Of a DNA stretch of 64,000 bases, positions 48,801 to 62,656 are shown piece by piece (the stretch's first letter is position 1; the number at the start of each line of letters is the position of its first letter). Both the position numbers and the translations under genes were made by a program. Location: the NCBI RefSeq assembly GCF_964204865.1, contig NC_135258.1:8919001-8983000 (forward strand), given 5' to 3'. Source of the stretch: Styela clava (Eukaryota; Chordata; Ascidiacea; Stolidobranchia; Styelidae). Below the pieces are notes generated by a model. That model was not told the origin of the DNA and searched no databases. It saw only the letters and a program-made list of their open reading frames with translations.

Positions 48801-51393
48801 CTCTTGTACATATGATTGAATAATGTGTCTGAAATGTGCAAGCCCAAATAACATTGAAAGCGTTTTCAAAATATAACTAAAGTTCCCGATAACCCGATCA
48901 TTAATTTCTATCTATCTAATGATGATATCATTAAAAGTCGTAAAAATTCACCGATTCCGATCAAACAACAAATTGCAAATTGCTTCCGACGATAAAAAGG
49001 TCGGAATCACTGGCTACGTAATTGCTGGCAATCTGTTGCACAAATATTTTATTTTCTTAACCGGCTATTAACATCGATGATAAAACATCTGAGGCGCATA
49101 TATGGCTAATTAATAGTGTTTGTAGTTATATTGCCTCGGTTGTTTTGTTCGGTTCTGAGAATTACATAGCAGACCAGTATGGTCAATTTTATCAACATAA
49201 TCATAACATATTTATAATAATATTTGATGTATTACTAATATTCGACAACAAAAATATGAGGTTAATAACTCCATTCAAAAAGCACTTTTCATGTTTCCTT
49301 GTATCATGTTCTATGATAGGTTCCTTTATCTGGAACTTCACGGAGAGTCAACTTTTTGGTGTTTTATAATATACCGATGTATTGGAATTCAGAGTGAACC
49401 TCCATTTCTATCGTAAGATATGTTTAAATAAAATCTTCTTGCTATATATTACTGTACTGCAGTTACCAAATCATTTCACGTCACATATAATGAAACCAAA
49501 AGTTATGATAACACATAAGAATTATTAATCGAGATATTTATTAAAAATTTACATTTCGTATGTTACAGTTTCATAAAGATCAGTTTTCTGTAAATTGACA
49601 AAATAATAAATTTTTTGGGGATTTATGTTTTTGGGTTTATTTGTTTGAGTTTATTATTATGCGCATCAAATGCTTTGCGGGTCAAGAGTTGCATGCAATA
49701 CAAAATATCATAGTTTGCAAAAATTCAGCTAAACTGTTGCCATTCATAATAGTTGATAACAAAATAATTCAATACAACAAGCTGGAAGAATAATATTTGG
49801 TCATCCTTTATTAAATCTGTCTATCAAGTAAGGTAATTCAATATGTATTTATCTATTTTTAATATGGTTTGCTTTAACGGCAAAGCAAGTATAAAATTGT
49901 GTGAATTAATCGCAAAGCTGGTAACATGATATTGCTACATCATAGTTCAGTTTTATCATATTTGTTCAATTATAAACATTTTGATTCGGAGATCGACTTT
50001 GCAATTCACTATTAATATTGTCAATCTTATTCTATTTCAAATGAAACTATAGGATAGAACTAGGTCACCATGCGTTCAGAATCGATTGAAGAGTTTTTTA
50101 GATTGAAAAAAGGGAGACTAAAAATGTAAAGGTTGTTCAAATATTACCCAATTTGTCGTTATGTATTTTTCAGAAAGCAAACAGAACAAGAAAAAAAATC
50201 CTATGTGGTATTTCTATCCTTGAAATTTATTGTCGCTACAAAATTTGCTCAATCTTGTTTAGATGCTCCTAATTACTATGAACAAAGCAAACTTCCAATT
50301 ATATTAAAAAAAAATTACGTTTGTACTGCCATAAATACTAATTACACTTAACGAAACGTCTAACTTTCGTTGAATTCACGCGTTCGCTAAGTGAAGCTAA
50401 CTATCACCTCCTATTGTGAATACAATAGCAATCCAATCACAGGTGAATTTATACAATGTCGCGTGCCTCTACACGATGAAAATCGTTTATATTCGGCCGA
50501 GGATGTATCATTGGCGTAGTACTCACAATGAACAATAAAATAAAAACGGGAGAAAAAGGCAAGCAATATCTCTGTGATAATGGCAATCGAGATCAACCAC
50601 AATAGCCGCCTTAAAAGCTATTTTTATCGAAGAGAGAAAAAAGTTACAACGTAAAAAGCAGAAAAGAGAGTTTAAGAAGTATTTTAAGCAGTTGAACCGA
50701 GCTTAAATAATCATATGGATAGGACGGAGGTCGAGAAGGTCGCACAGCAAAGCAGTTTACTATGAATCAATATGGAAGCAAATAGAACAATGTAGCTGGA
50801 GATGTTTTTATTTGTATGGTATAAATGCCTCAGTAGATAGCATACGCGGATCAGTAGGACACGTTATATCATAGTTTAGTTAGCGGACACGCTAGTTATT
50901 CACGTTATAAAATTTCAAAAATTATTTGTATAGTTTAAACTTTCGGGTGAATCATTTCCAAGTAGCCGGTATGTATGAACAGTAGACATAGAATAAATTG
51001 TAATACCTATTTCAAAGAATTTACGAAAATATATAAAAGTGTATATTCAATATGACATCTTGGAGGCAGAAGTTTAATTGCTTTGGAATTGAATTATATA
51101 TCATGAAATTGTTTCTCAATTCATCACCGCTTATAAAACATCTTGCACAAATTTTATGTATATTTTTTGCCCGCATTTGTAAGTTGAAATATTCAAGTTG
51201 CTAAAATAATTTATTTTATAATATCTCTGTTGCAAGTCCTACTTTGATTAGACATTTATTGTTTTAATGATTCTAGTAATAGTTTATAAAGTTACAATTA
51301 CATGGAAAAACAATTTTAACTTTTTGGTTTACAGTGCTCAACTTATAGTATTATTTTACACCGAAATTTAAGGAGAATTATTTTGCTGAAATA
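42894..51393. other. 8.5-kb intergenic stretch without a recognised gene
   Basis: After the transporter's poly(A) signals there is only AT-rich sequence, with one dispersed SINE-like copy at 43840-44120. Short open frames (45382-45603, 48503-48706, 49145-49369, 50133-50351) lack family motifs and splice context. The right part probably holds the upstream region of the Wnt5-like gene. No tRNA or other structured RNA was recognised. Confidence 0.35.
43840..44120 (+). repeat. Dispersed repeat (SINE-like family), fullest copy
   Basis: Begins ACAAGAGAGCGAGGCTGAGC, continues with GTGGAACCGCCACAAGATAC, ATGACGTCATCGCGCAC, AACAGACTTCTAGCGCAAAA and CAATTGACCCAGTAGTTG. The same blocks in order occur at 13140-13510, and part of them at 13905-14130, 30730-31170 and (reversed) 7845-8027. 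Noncoding. Confidence 0.65.
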
Positions 51394-54300
51394 ATGAATC
51401 CTCAGCACCGTGTTCAATTTCAAATTTTGCCTAGAGGGTTATTCGTTCTTATGTTGTGTATTATTCCTGCACAAGGCCATTGGTGGTAAGCTGTTAATAC
51501 TACATACTATATATATATTCTCTAAATTTTCACCGAGGTAAACAATTTCATAAACTTCCTCAATAAGAACATTTCTGCGTTTGTTTAATAGGAATATAAA
51601 CATATTAATCCATTAATCCAGCGCATAAGATCTCGCGGTTAGAATCTCATTTACATAAACTTCTATTTAAAGAAGATTACATTGAACTCATATTGATGTT
51701 AAACACACCGAAACGTCAGTGCATAGTAACAAGATGAAGATTTCTAAAATCAGTTTATTCATTTAAACTACATTTATATGATTACCCAGATCTTCTTATA
51801 AATAAAATCATCATAAAATCCCAGTAGATACAGTGTGATGAAAATATAATATTACTGACAAAGACAAAACTAACTCAGAAAAACTCAAACCTGGCGATAT
51901 TTTTATATTTCTATCTTCAGATTGTCTTAGAATTTTTTTAATAAAATGTCGATTCTTTAATAATAATTATTTTTGAATTTCATACAATATCAACAACATA
52001 TACCGGATATAAACTACAAATAATGCTGACATGGTTACAATTTTCTCATAAGCAGCTGCATAAAGCATATTCGTGACACTATTCTCATTTGTATCAAAAC
52101 ATTTCGGCGTGAAAATTGAAACGGCACTTATTTAAATTGAATAAGACGTTCAAAAATTATTTTTGGTGTAAGCTAAACTTGAGGAATTCAATAACGTTTC
52201 TTGCGTGCGCAATGCCGACCAGCGGCTTAAAGGGATTAGTGAGAGCGTTGACCAGAAATTTTTCTTGATTTGGCTTTCCAGGACCAAGTCCACGACATTT
52301 TAATTTGTTTACTAAAAACACACTCTAGCGAGCAAACATGTTTTAGAATTTATCGAAGGCTTAAACGGAGAAAGTGGAAATAGCACACATATGTAAAATA
52401 TAGTCTCAAAAATCAGCAAGATAACTTGAATTTCAAGGTAGTTTATGTAAAAAGCAACATTTACCAATCTATATGCTATATCTACGTAGATACATTTTGC
52501 AGTATAAACATTTTATCTTCGGCTTATCTTTGATTTTGCATTTAATTCGACAATTAATAGAAATTATATCTTATCGAGCTTAAAACAACAATAAATTCTG
52601 GTTCCATATCATGATAGAATCGCATATAATCAATGATGGTTAGTTCGGTGAAGCTTTGGTGTTATCCATTCTAATTTTTATGTACTGCGTGGAGGTCATT
52701 TCTTGCTTATTTATGTAATTCAATTACCCGGTTAGAAGAATAATTACCTGATGTTATCATAGTGTGAATAACTGTGTGTATGGTTATTTCGTTTTGGAAA
52801 GCCATTTATATAACATCAATTACACACTCTCATTATTGAAATATTGCCAAAAAAAATCACCCCTAAAACTATTTGCTCACTGATAATAACAGAACATCCA
52901 TCATTCTGATATAACGAATGAAAATCTACATTCATTATAAGGCAATACAGGCTTGAAACAACTTATCTGTCCAGCTCGAAGTACATCAGATAAGTTTTAG
53001 AATAATTTATATAGTCACACAATGTACTCTGAGTAGGTATTGCAACTAATTGATAATTTCAGATGAAATTTCTTATTCTAACTTTGAATTTGACTTACTA
53101 CTAATTATGTACTTTTATTTGCTTTGGTGGCATGAGGATAAATGGTTTACACCACAATTTTTCAGGGCAGTGGTGAACGAAGGTGATGCTGGGAAGATCA
53201 GCAGTAGAAACGTTCCAATTTGCGATCGCATAGAAGGTCTTTCAAGAAATCAAAAGACTTTATGCAAGAGATATTACAACCACATGTCATTCGTAAGTGA
53301 AGGAGCTGAAAATGGAATCAAGGAATGTCAACACCAGTTCAGTGGTCATCGATGGAACTGTTCTACTGTTGAAGATAGTTCGGTGTTTGGAAGAGTGCTC
53401 AATATCGGTAATTTTAGTATTTTATCTTCGCTAACTGGAAGGTACTCCATTGATACAGAATCTTCTATGAATGTGATATTGATTCAATATGATATCCGTC
53501 AAAGTAATGTTCCATTTGATATTCAACAAAGAACTGACGCATTTTTTACAATTTCAGGAAGCAAGGAGATTGCCTTCACATACGCTATAGCTTCTGCTGG
53601 AGTTGTACACTCGGTTGCCAAAGCTTGTAAAAGAGACACTTTGTCGACATGTGGATGCAGCAGAAAGAAACGACCTAACGGTTTACACCAGGACTGGGTA
53701 AGTTTATGATGAAAATCAATAATTTTAAATGTTTTCTACAAGAAGAAAAAAATGAAAAATAGTAGCAAAATTGACTTGATTCCACTGTTTTTAGAACTGG
53801 GGAGGCTGTGGAGATGATACTGATTATGCCTATGGATTTGCAAGAGAATTCATTGATGCGAGAGAACGAGATAACCTCTCTCCTAGAGGACAGAAAGAAA
53901 AGGCAAGAAAAGCAATGAATTTACATAACAATGAAGCTGGAAGAATGGTGAGTTCTTATCTGATTGCCTTCTATACATACTTCATCCGATCAATTGGTTA
54001 TTGGTTAATCATTTCTTTACGTTATTTAGACAGAATATCTCATTTTGAACAGCGGACATTACTTCTGCCTCAACCCAGTATGTTTTTTTTTCATTTTTAA
54101 AAAATACAACAAGCAACTGAGCTGCTCTTGTTGTCCATAACAATCATTTAGGTAAATAATCTGAATGATATTGCCTGTCATGTCGATCGTTACACTCTAT
54201 GAATAGGATCAAGTTGTTTTGGAGTCTACAAATAACCTCACGTTAAATAAATTGTTATGATTATGTCGCTCTCGTTAGTTTGCGATAACTGAGAAGAAAA

Positions 54301-55238
54301 TCCGAAAGTAACTATATACAAATGAGAATCGACGCGGTAAATTATTTGAGAAACGCCCTAAAATAAAGAAAAATGTTTCTGTCGTGGTTCCATGTCACGA
54401 TTTTAAAAAATCGTGACAGACAGACAGGAAATGATTGATGGCACTTAAAACTGGTTGTAAAATGTATCGGACACAATAACATATTGTAACAATGTTCTAC
54501 ATCTGTTTTATGTTGTTTTAATGAAATTTTAAACCCTGGCCTATCCCTGTTATTACGCCCATCTGAATGGTGTAAGCCAAACAAAAAGTAGGCGTATGAT
54601 TTTGTTGTTACTGGCTGAACATTAAAAGTGATTTTATATGTTTCAAGTAGTGAAAACTTTAGACATCAGAACGAGCTGCGATATTCTCTTTAACAATGAA
54701 TGAGTATATAATAACAAAACAATTTGTACAGTACTAAATTAAAACTACTAGTTAATACCGCAATTGTTTTTACAAACAGGCCATCGTTAGAGGGACACGA
54801 CCAGCATGTAAATGCCATGGCGTATCAGGATCATGCAGCCTCAAGACTTGTTGGTTCCAAGTTCCAGATTTTAGACAAATTGGTCAGAATCTGCGGCAGG
54901 CACACGGAATTGCTATCGAAATGCGAATGAATAAAAAAGGACAAATTCGTCCACGTAACTTGGAGCACGGTAAACCAACTTCAACAAGCCTCGTTTATAT
55001 AGAATCATCACCTGACTATTGTAAAGAAAATTTAAAGACCGGAGTACCGGGCACAAGAGATCGAGTTTGCGAAAAAGACTCGTCGGGAAACAATGGGTGT
55101 GGTCTTCTCTGCTGTGGGCGTGGTTATAGAAGCAAACCAGTAGATGTTGTGGAATTGTGCAAATGCAAATTCCAGTGGTGTTGTTCTGTCAAATGTCAAA
55201 AATGTCATAAAGTAGTGATCAAACATTTTTGCAACTAA
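51394..55238 (+). CDS. Wnt5-like secreted signalling ligand, complete
   Basis: Five coding exons: 51394-51485, 53166-53407, 53558-53697, 53795-53947 and 54780-55238, all GT-AG, phases 2/1/0/0. The product is 361 aa. Exon 1 is a signal peptide ending His-Trp-Trp. Exon 2 has [34 protein letters not shown] and NIG; exon 3 has [19 protein letters not shown] and STCGCS; exon 4 has [25 protein letters not shown] and [11 protein letters not shown]; exon 5 has [31 protein letters not shown] and [16 protein letters not shown]. Mature cysteines number 24, the canonical set, and the acyl-acceptor Ser of CHGVSGSC is present. The SVFGR..xIGS stretch and DARERD region favour the Wnt5 subfamily over others. 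Wnt5 proteins act outside cells, mainly through Frizzled/ROR/RYK in planar polarity and cell movement. An open stretch upstream of exon 2 (53050-53165) is intron read-through, not coding. A poly(A) signal AATAAA is at 55302. Confidence 0.93.
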
Positions 55239-58200
55239 AGTTGCTATACACCGTTTTGAAAGACATGTTCCATCTTATTGAATAACAACTTCAAATTAGA
55301 AAATAAAAAAGCACACCACTGTTAAAGGGCGTTGTCATCTACCACAATATTGCCGTGCATCGATTATCCGAATAACTTAAACAAGAGAGAGGCAGATAAA
55401 TTTAAGAAGTAGGTGTCTTTATTTTTTTGATACGCGTTGCAATATTTTAAGCTCTATTTATTTGTTCTTTTTTAGTCTATATTTTGCAGATAATAAAATT
55501 TTTAGTCTTGTGAAAATAGTAATAAATTTAAATTGGTGTCAAAAGAAAATAAACCACTGTATTTAAAAAAAAATCATTAATAATACCAAATTATTTTTTT
55601 TCAGGTTGGCAACGCTGCCGTTTGTGACAAATACAATCCAGATCAAATCAAAGAAAACACCAAAAAGCACAATAAAATTTATAATCATTTTTTACTTATA
55701 TTATTTTTTGTTTTATTATTTAAGTGTGCAATAAATGCGTTTTCTTGTAGAGCATATTTACTTCACGGAAAGGGGGAAATGCCATTTGGCTAAGTTCCAT
55801 TTATTTATGGTCTATTAGGGAGCCGAAATTAGTAAAAAAAGACAGGTTCCGGGTAATCGGAAATCTTTCTTTTTTGAAAATATAGTCAGTGAGGTGAGGT
55901 TATCGTTTGACACTAAACCACATAATACATGTGGGAGTGTTTTATGTAAGAACATTAACATGTTTTGGATGCCAAAATAAGTAAATCCCCCCATCATTGA
56001 GATCCTGTTAGCGGTCTGGTATAACACATAAGCTAAGTAACCAATGGCAGTGTTCCATATCTCGAATAAAGACCCGTTGTTCACAAAACCCAAACCGCAT
56101 TATTACGTATTACGAATACATTAGTATAGTTTTTTTTCTGACCTCAATGACTTGAGATACTTATACGGGCATTTATTCTCGCCATTACGGCTGGCAATAG
56201 TTTTTATAGCATAGCAACACAACTTTGATGGGGACCATGTTTTAGACAAATTTCCCCAAAGAAACGGCCATTTTGACTACACTTTATTATCAGAAATAAT
56301 ATTCAGATTTCACAATAACTGAAAAAGCATTGTGAAACAGCGAATCTTTTATAAACTTTTCGTGACATACATCGTGAAATACATTTACACAATCATTCAA
56401 AACACTATCGTCCGCCGTTGGTTATTTGATATTTTCACAGAGTGTTCATAAACAACAATATGAATATTCTGATGAAAAAATTATCACCACGTAATTTGCA
56501 CCGATGGTCGTCTCACGGTTATTTCCTTGTAGTTAGTTTACCACACCCTAATTCGGAGGTTTAGATATGTGCACTTTGAGAAGATTAAAGGAGCGGTACT
56601 AATTTTGGGGAGACTAGGCCAACCACACTGCTCATATATTTTGTTATCTTATAATTTTCAATACATGTGGGAAACCAACCAGCGAAATTTGCAAATTTTC
56701 CATGTTAAAATTGCAGTAGGCGTTGTCGACAATGATAATAGATGTTTTGCGTAAGTCTGTCTTAATAAAAAAAAACTGTTTAAAATATAAAGTACACAAG
56801 ACTCTTTAGTTTTTTAATCATATGACCCAAATTTACAAAAATCCACATTGACCTCGATCACACCTAAACCTCGATCTCGGTCCGTATTCACAAATTTTTC
56901 ATCTGAAGCCCTAAAAGATGTTCTGAGTTGAAATAACTTAATTTGTTGAATAATATTTACGGTCTAGACAGAGTGTCATCGATTTTATGTATTTCAAAGT
57001 TTCATGTTCGTAAGTATAATAATCCCAATTCGGACTGAATTCCATTCTAAAAGCCTTGCTTGGCTTACACCTCAAATATATAAGAAACACACCCTTGCAG
57101 TTATGCAGTTATTTTTGTCATAATTACACATTAAAGTATACGTTTATTTATAACTGCGAACAACATGACTTATATGTGCCGACAAATCCCAAATCAGTTA
57201 CTATAGAAACAACGTAAAAAAAACAATGCAAAAACGGCAACTGAGTTAAGCTTATTTACATCGTGCATCTACAATTCGATGAAATGATCCGCATGTTCGC
57301 TTTTGATAAGATTGATAAAAATTTGAATCAAACTATTGCGTTTAAATATTCCAGTTTTGTTTTTAATTCAATTCCAGCGTGTCCGATTTCTTACACCTTT
57401 TTTATACTCAAGCAATAAGTTAGTTGCTCAGAGCTGTAAAAGAGATCTATAGCCTGTGAATCAAATCAGAAAAAATGAATCTTACCAATCGAGATTACCT
57501 CTACGTCATAATTCTGAAATATTGTGTAAGGCTTATTTTCTTGTGGTAAATTAGGACCACCTGTGTTAAAGTCCGGTTAGTCAAGATATGGGTCTACCAA
57601 TATTTTTTTAGTTTGTTGGGGGTTCTTGCCTAATATATTTTTATTGCAAAAAATTAAGAAGAAACAATCGAACGTTGTATAGATGAATCGACCCCACTTA
57701 AGCAGTTAAGTATATGTTGTGAGTATCGTATAACTTGGGTTTTATGAGGATATATATCCTTGAATATCAGCATAGATTTAGGCAAATTCTCATGAGTGTA
57801 TTACCAATTTTATTCAAAGTGCCATTGAATATATTCTCTTTTTGTCATTGTACAACATTTTTGGTACAAAATGTGGGGTTTGCTTGTTGTATACCAGTCA
57901 AAAAATAGCGTTATTTTGTCTTTAACAATTGTATTTTGGCTTTCTAGGTTGTACGTTTGTAAAATATAGTTTGCAATATACCATGCTAATCTTGTATTTA
58001 GTCAATTAGGGATTACACATTAGATGACGTCTATCGAAGTATAATTTACAATTTAATATCCTATCATTTTTCAGTACTTGTGTTTTGCAAACAAATTATG
58101 ATCCATAGTTTGTCAAATGATTTTATGCTATTGTACATTACGTAATCAGTTACGAAAGAAAGGTTTCCATTCAGTCAATTGGTATGATTTGAACAGACAA

Positions 58201-61200
58201 TCAAGTGTAAAGGTACAGGCTCTTCGAATAACAAAATGAAATATCTCAAGAAAGATTTGCAATGTCCAACCAAGTTGAACTGTTATTTAAATTTGAAGAT
58301 GACCGACACTGATGTCCCGCCTAGGAGAAGCTCAAATAAAAAACGAGTCGTTCGGGGCGCAAGCATAAACTTCTTCTTTAAAGATTAATTGATTATTATA
58401 TTTAAATATAACTAAGAAAATTGAAGATAAGTATTGAATCAACAAGGTTGTTGTCCATAAATGGGCAAATGCACTCATTTCAAACTCGCGTAATAATTTC
58501 CTCCTTAAATAGGTTTACAGTCAAAGCTTAATTAGTGTCTACTCATAGGTTGCAAACTTAGTCAAAATATCAAAACTCAGTCAATCTGAAAAAACATTCT
58601 GTATTTAGAAACAGTATTTTAAGAATTGCTCTTTATTTTTAGTAATATAGTAAAAATCCTCAGATTATATTGTGATAATATATATGTCAACTCCAAATAT
58701 TCTATTTGTAGATTTGAATATATATATAAAGTATGCATAATTACCTACATATTTATTTTGACGTACTAAAATGCCGCTGAAATTTTGGCATTATATTGAA
58801 CACCGTCATAATAATGATTTATCTTGATGATTGAATAACATTACCAGACCTCGCCAGAGGTCTATATGTTTTGAGAGCAAACCACATTTGTGGATAGCTT
58901 TCTGCTAATCGCGATTTATTAATTAATAAATTACCATTTCATACAATATAAGCTTGATAATTTACATTTCAAGCGCAATTCAACTGGTTCTAAACCAGCT
59001 AGGTAAAATATTTACAGCAGGACAACGATAAACTGATGTCAAACCAACAAATTGAAAAAAAAGTATTAATCACCAAATAATTACAAAGTTTATTGCAATA
59101 AACTGTGAATGTATTCAAATCAAATTTTGATTGGATAAATTGTACTTGAAAGCTTTGTGTGTATCGTCTTAACCTAATTATCTTAGAATAGCAGAGGACT
59201 AGATCAATAGGCCCACCAATTTTGTAAGATGAAAAACAATATTTAGGGATAAAAAGTCACGCAAACACTGATATTATATTGTCGCGTAACATTACAACAG
59301 AAACTCACTCAATGACGAAAGAACAGGCCTTGTTACGAACCCACAGCTGATTGTTTTTCTTCCTAGTTTTGTGTCGTGTATAACTAGAAATGAATGACGA
59401 AATAGGGTAATTCATCACATATAAATCACGCGATTAAGATGGCGAGTCTGTTGCATTAGGATTTATCTGTAATAGTCTGATTGTGGGATTAGACGTAGGT
59501 ACTAACCCCACCCAATATATTGATAAGGGAGAGGTTCTCACGCGAATACTCACACGCAATTATGGTTTTAAAAATGTTAAGTAGAAATAGGTTGATTTTC
59601 ATGCTGTTACCAATACCAGTAAATTATATAGTGTTCCACTGTAATTGTGGTGAGTGGATTGATGAGAATCACGAATCAAATAATAGTTAACATAAAGACA
59701 TAGTTAGAATACCTTTAGAATACCATAGAATACCTTTAGTAAAGTAAATTTTGGCAATACTAGTTTAATATCATGAGTTTTACTCAAAAGGAATGTGCAC
59801 TCAAGCAAAACCAGGGAAATAATCCCACAAAGTATTTTATATAAATCCTTGAGATTAAGTACAATATCTTCCGAATAGTCAAATATTTTACAATAGTCAA
59901 ATTTATAATCTGAATAAATGATAGAAGTCATTATCTGAATTAAATTATATTATAGATGTCGCTTAGGAAAACGATTGCAATGTGGCTCATCACCATTTGA
60001 TTTAAACTTCTTTCAGTCCCAAAAGATCATAGATTAAAAAACATAATACACGGCTCTATTGACTGAAGTGCATGATTTACTAATTAACATTTATGTTGGT
60101 TTTATAACCGTAGCTTGAAAGTTTCAATGGAAAATATCTGATTATGAGGGTCTTGCTTAAGATATATAAAGCGTAACCCAATCATGTGATGTACCGCCGA
60201 CAGGTCACGTTATAAGTTTCCAATTTTATTTTGAAGCACGTGATCGGAAACGGAAGGTCATCGAAGAATGTTATCTGACGTAACAAAAGCAAATAACCAA
60301 AACACATTTCAAGTGTTCACCAAAGACTCACTTCCATTCAATTGTTGCACACTGACTAACGATCATTAACGCAGTTCGGGAAAATGTTCACATCCGAGTC
60401 TGTTCTTTTGTGATGTTTGGCGGCTTCTGTTTTGTCAACGTCGTTAGCGTGAGCAACAAAATATTCCCGGTATTTGAAAATTTTACGGTCTAATTCTCAA
60501 GTTGTTCAAAAAGCAATCAAAAGTAAATACTGAGTTGAGGAAATTTAAAAATTTTCTATTTAACTCGAATTTCAAAGCAATTCAATTGAACTGTTTGATT
60601 TTTTTTATTAGTATATAATTCACAAATTAGTTTAAAACATTATCAAAAACTTTGGCGATAGAAAAATGCCAATTATAGGTTAAAGAAATATGCTTCCATC
60701 AAGATCTTTTATCTACATCGTCAGCATAAAGTACTCTAAAATAGACGATATTCCCTGATTTAAACGTTCTGTATATATACACACATAGTCAAAGTGTTGT
60801 AACGAGTCGAATGCAGCGTTAAACCAATAGCAGATAGAAACACTAGTTCTAACCAACAACTCAAAAAATAGAATAAAGTCTTGTTTTGTAATTTAGTAAA
60901 GTGGTCATGGGTTTTAGGTTAGGACATTCAATAGACCAATTCGTGTGCTATTCAGCCTCCATTAACATACAGTGAAATGAGATTAACTTTTTATGCGGCA
61001 TATTGGGCAATTTATCTCACCTGTTGTAACCATGTTGTGGTCCGGCCTATCCTGAAAATTTTCCTCACAACAACATGTTCGCGTGCAGCGGTAATCCACT
61101 TGCAAATACCCTTTCTACCATAATCAAGCTTTTTTGACACGCGCTGTGCCACGAGTTTATGAAATATTGGTATTTCATCATTTTATCCCATTAATCATAT

Positions 61201-62507
61201 CTATATTGGTCACACTGTATCTCACATGAAAACACACTCCTAGCAAACGCGATTGAGTGACACGTACCTAAAAATTAAAAAAAAAAATTGGGTCAGCCTA
61301 ACATTTCTTAATATAAACACGGTAATTGTTATTGAAACGAATTATTTTGGACCAAACATCACAACTTTATAGTCTGTTTATATCGCTAACTGAATCAAAT
61401 GTAGGAAATATACCTTCCAAAAGAATTTCATTGCGGAATAGGGCTTACTTAATCGTCACTTTTTACAGTACATGGTGGTCTCCGTACCCGCCAAAAGCAT
61501 GTTTGTGGTGGAAATTGACTTGCCACATTAGTTGTTGATATCAACAGGTCGTGATAACGTGTGGTCTAGACCAGAATCGACTACACCAATCTAAAATTCT
61601 CAGAAATGGATAATGGTTATTGAGTTATTTTAAATTCATTTTTATTATTATATCAGTTTTGAAATATGTTCAATACTTTATTATATACTTAATTGAATTA
61701 ATAACAAAACTCTTCAACATTTCATTATAGTATTAATTAAATGACAACAATATTTTGCAACGATGTTCGTCATATTAATGTTTACCCTAATTAACTAATA
61801 ATATTTCTAAAATATGTATGAGATTTATATGCAATAAACCAACAATTATTGGATGCAAAATTTATTCTGTCTTACGATACCGCTAGGCGGTGCTTAAGAG
61901 TTCTGGAAATGACCCATATTTGCGCGATGAAAGCGTCGGCAAACATATTTATGAAAAGATGATTCGGTTGCAAACATGAAAAGATTCAATATATAGGCTA
62001 GATATTTCATAGTTTTGTGACGTATTTTGTTCTATAGACTTTGAGATATTCTTAAAAATCCTACTGACTTGAAAATCAGGAAATTCTCTTTCAAACTTCT
62101 TACTTGGTAAATATAAAATTAATAAAATGAGATAATGAGTCCGATCGTTTTTAAAAAGTAACTCCTAAAACAACTATGCCAAATAGTAAAATTTATTGTC
62201 TTTACTGCATTATCTCAGTCCGACAAAATACAATCATTCAATTAGAATAAATTTCCTGGGCAGATTTTCTCTTATGCTCGTCTAATTATGGACGATACTT
62301 GCCTTCGTACGGTTTTCATGTTCACCAAACATTTTGAATCAATTTTTAGTTTATAGAACAAAATCTGATTGAATATTATTTTGACTAAGTTTTCATATTC
62401 TGATTTTGACGTACACTATGTATAAGTATTGAGTAATTCACTCAAATAAGGATCGACAGAGAAAAAACATCATTTTTTGAGAAAACTTATCGTTTTCTTT
62501 TTTTTAG
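55239..62507. other. 7.3-kb stretch downstream of the Wnt5-like gene, no gene seen
   Basis: AT-rich, low-coding sequence. The short open frames (55815-56093 minus, 56569-56754 plus, 59704-59931 minus, 61326-61538 plus) show no family motif, signal peptide plus cysteine pattern or exon chain. No clear transposon ends or structured RNAs were recognised. Confidence 0.35.
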
Positions 62508-62656
62508 GAAAAACGAGTTTGAGCTGTTTGAAATGCCATGCAACGAGAACCAACGTTGCTGCTGTATTTGCAACACAAATTCTGCGTCGCGCTCATCGAT
62601 CTCAATTAATGACAACAGTCAATAACGACTACACCTTGATCGAGGACTGCGGTTAG
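62508..62656 (+). other. Candidate terminal coding exon of an unknown gene
   Basis: A strong acceptor (CGTTTTCTTTTTTTTAG) ends at 62507. From it, in phase 2, runs a 48-codon frame to TAG at 62654-62656: KTSLSCLKCHATRTNVAA, then QILRRAHRSQLMTTV and NNDYTLIEDCG. It would suit a cytoplasmic tail with a tyrosine near the end, but no preceding exon was found and the family is unknown. It may be chance. Confidence 0.2.

Noticed and set aside
53050..53165. Open frame upstream of exon 2 of the Wnt5-like gene that could add an N-terminus
   Set aside because: A clear acceptor (TTTTTCAG) sits at 53158-53165 and a proper signal-peptide exon ending Trp-Trp with a GTAAG donor exists at 51394-51485, in the same phase as the other Wnt copies.
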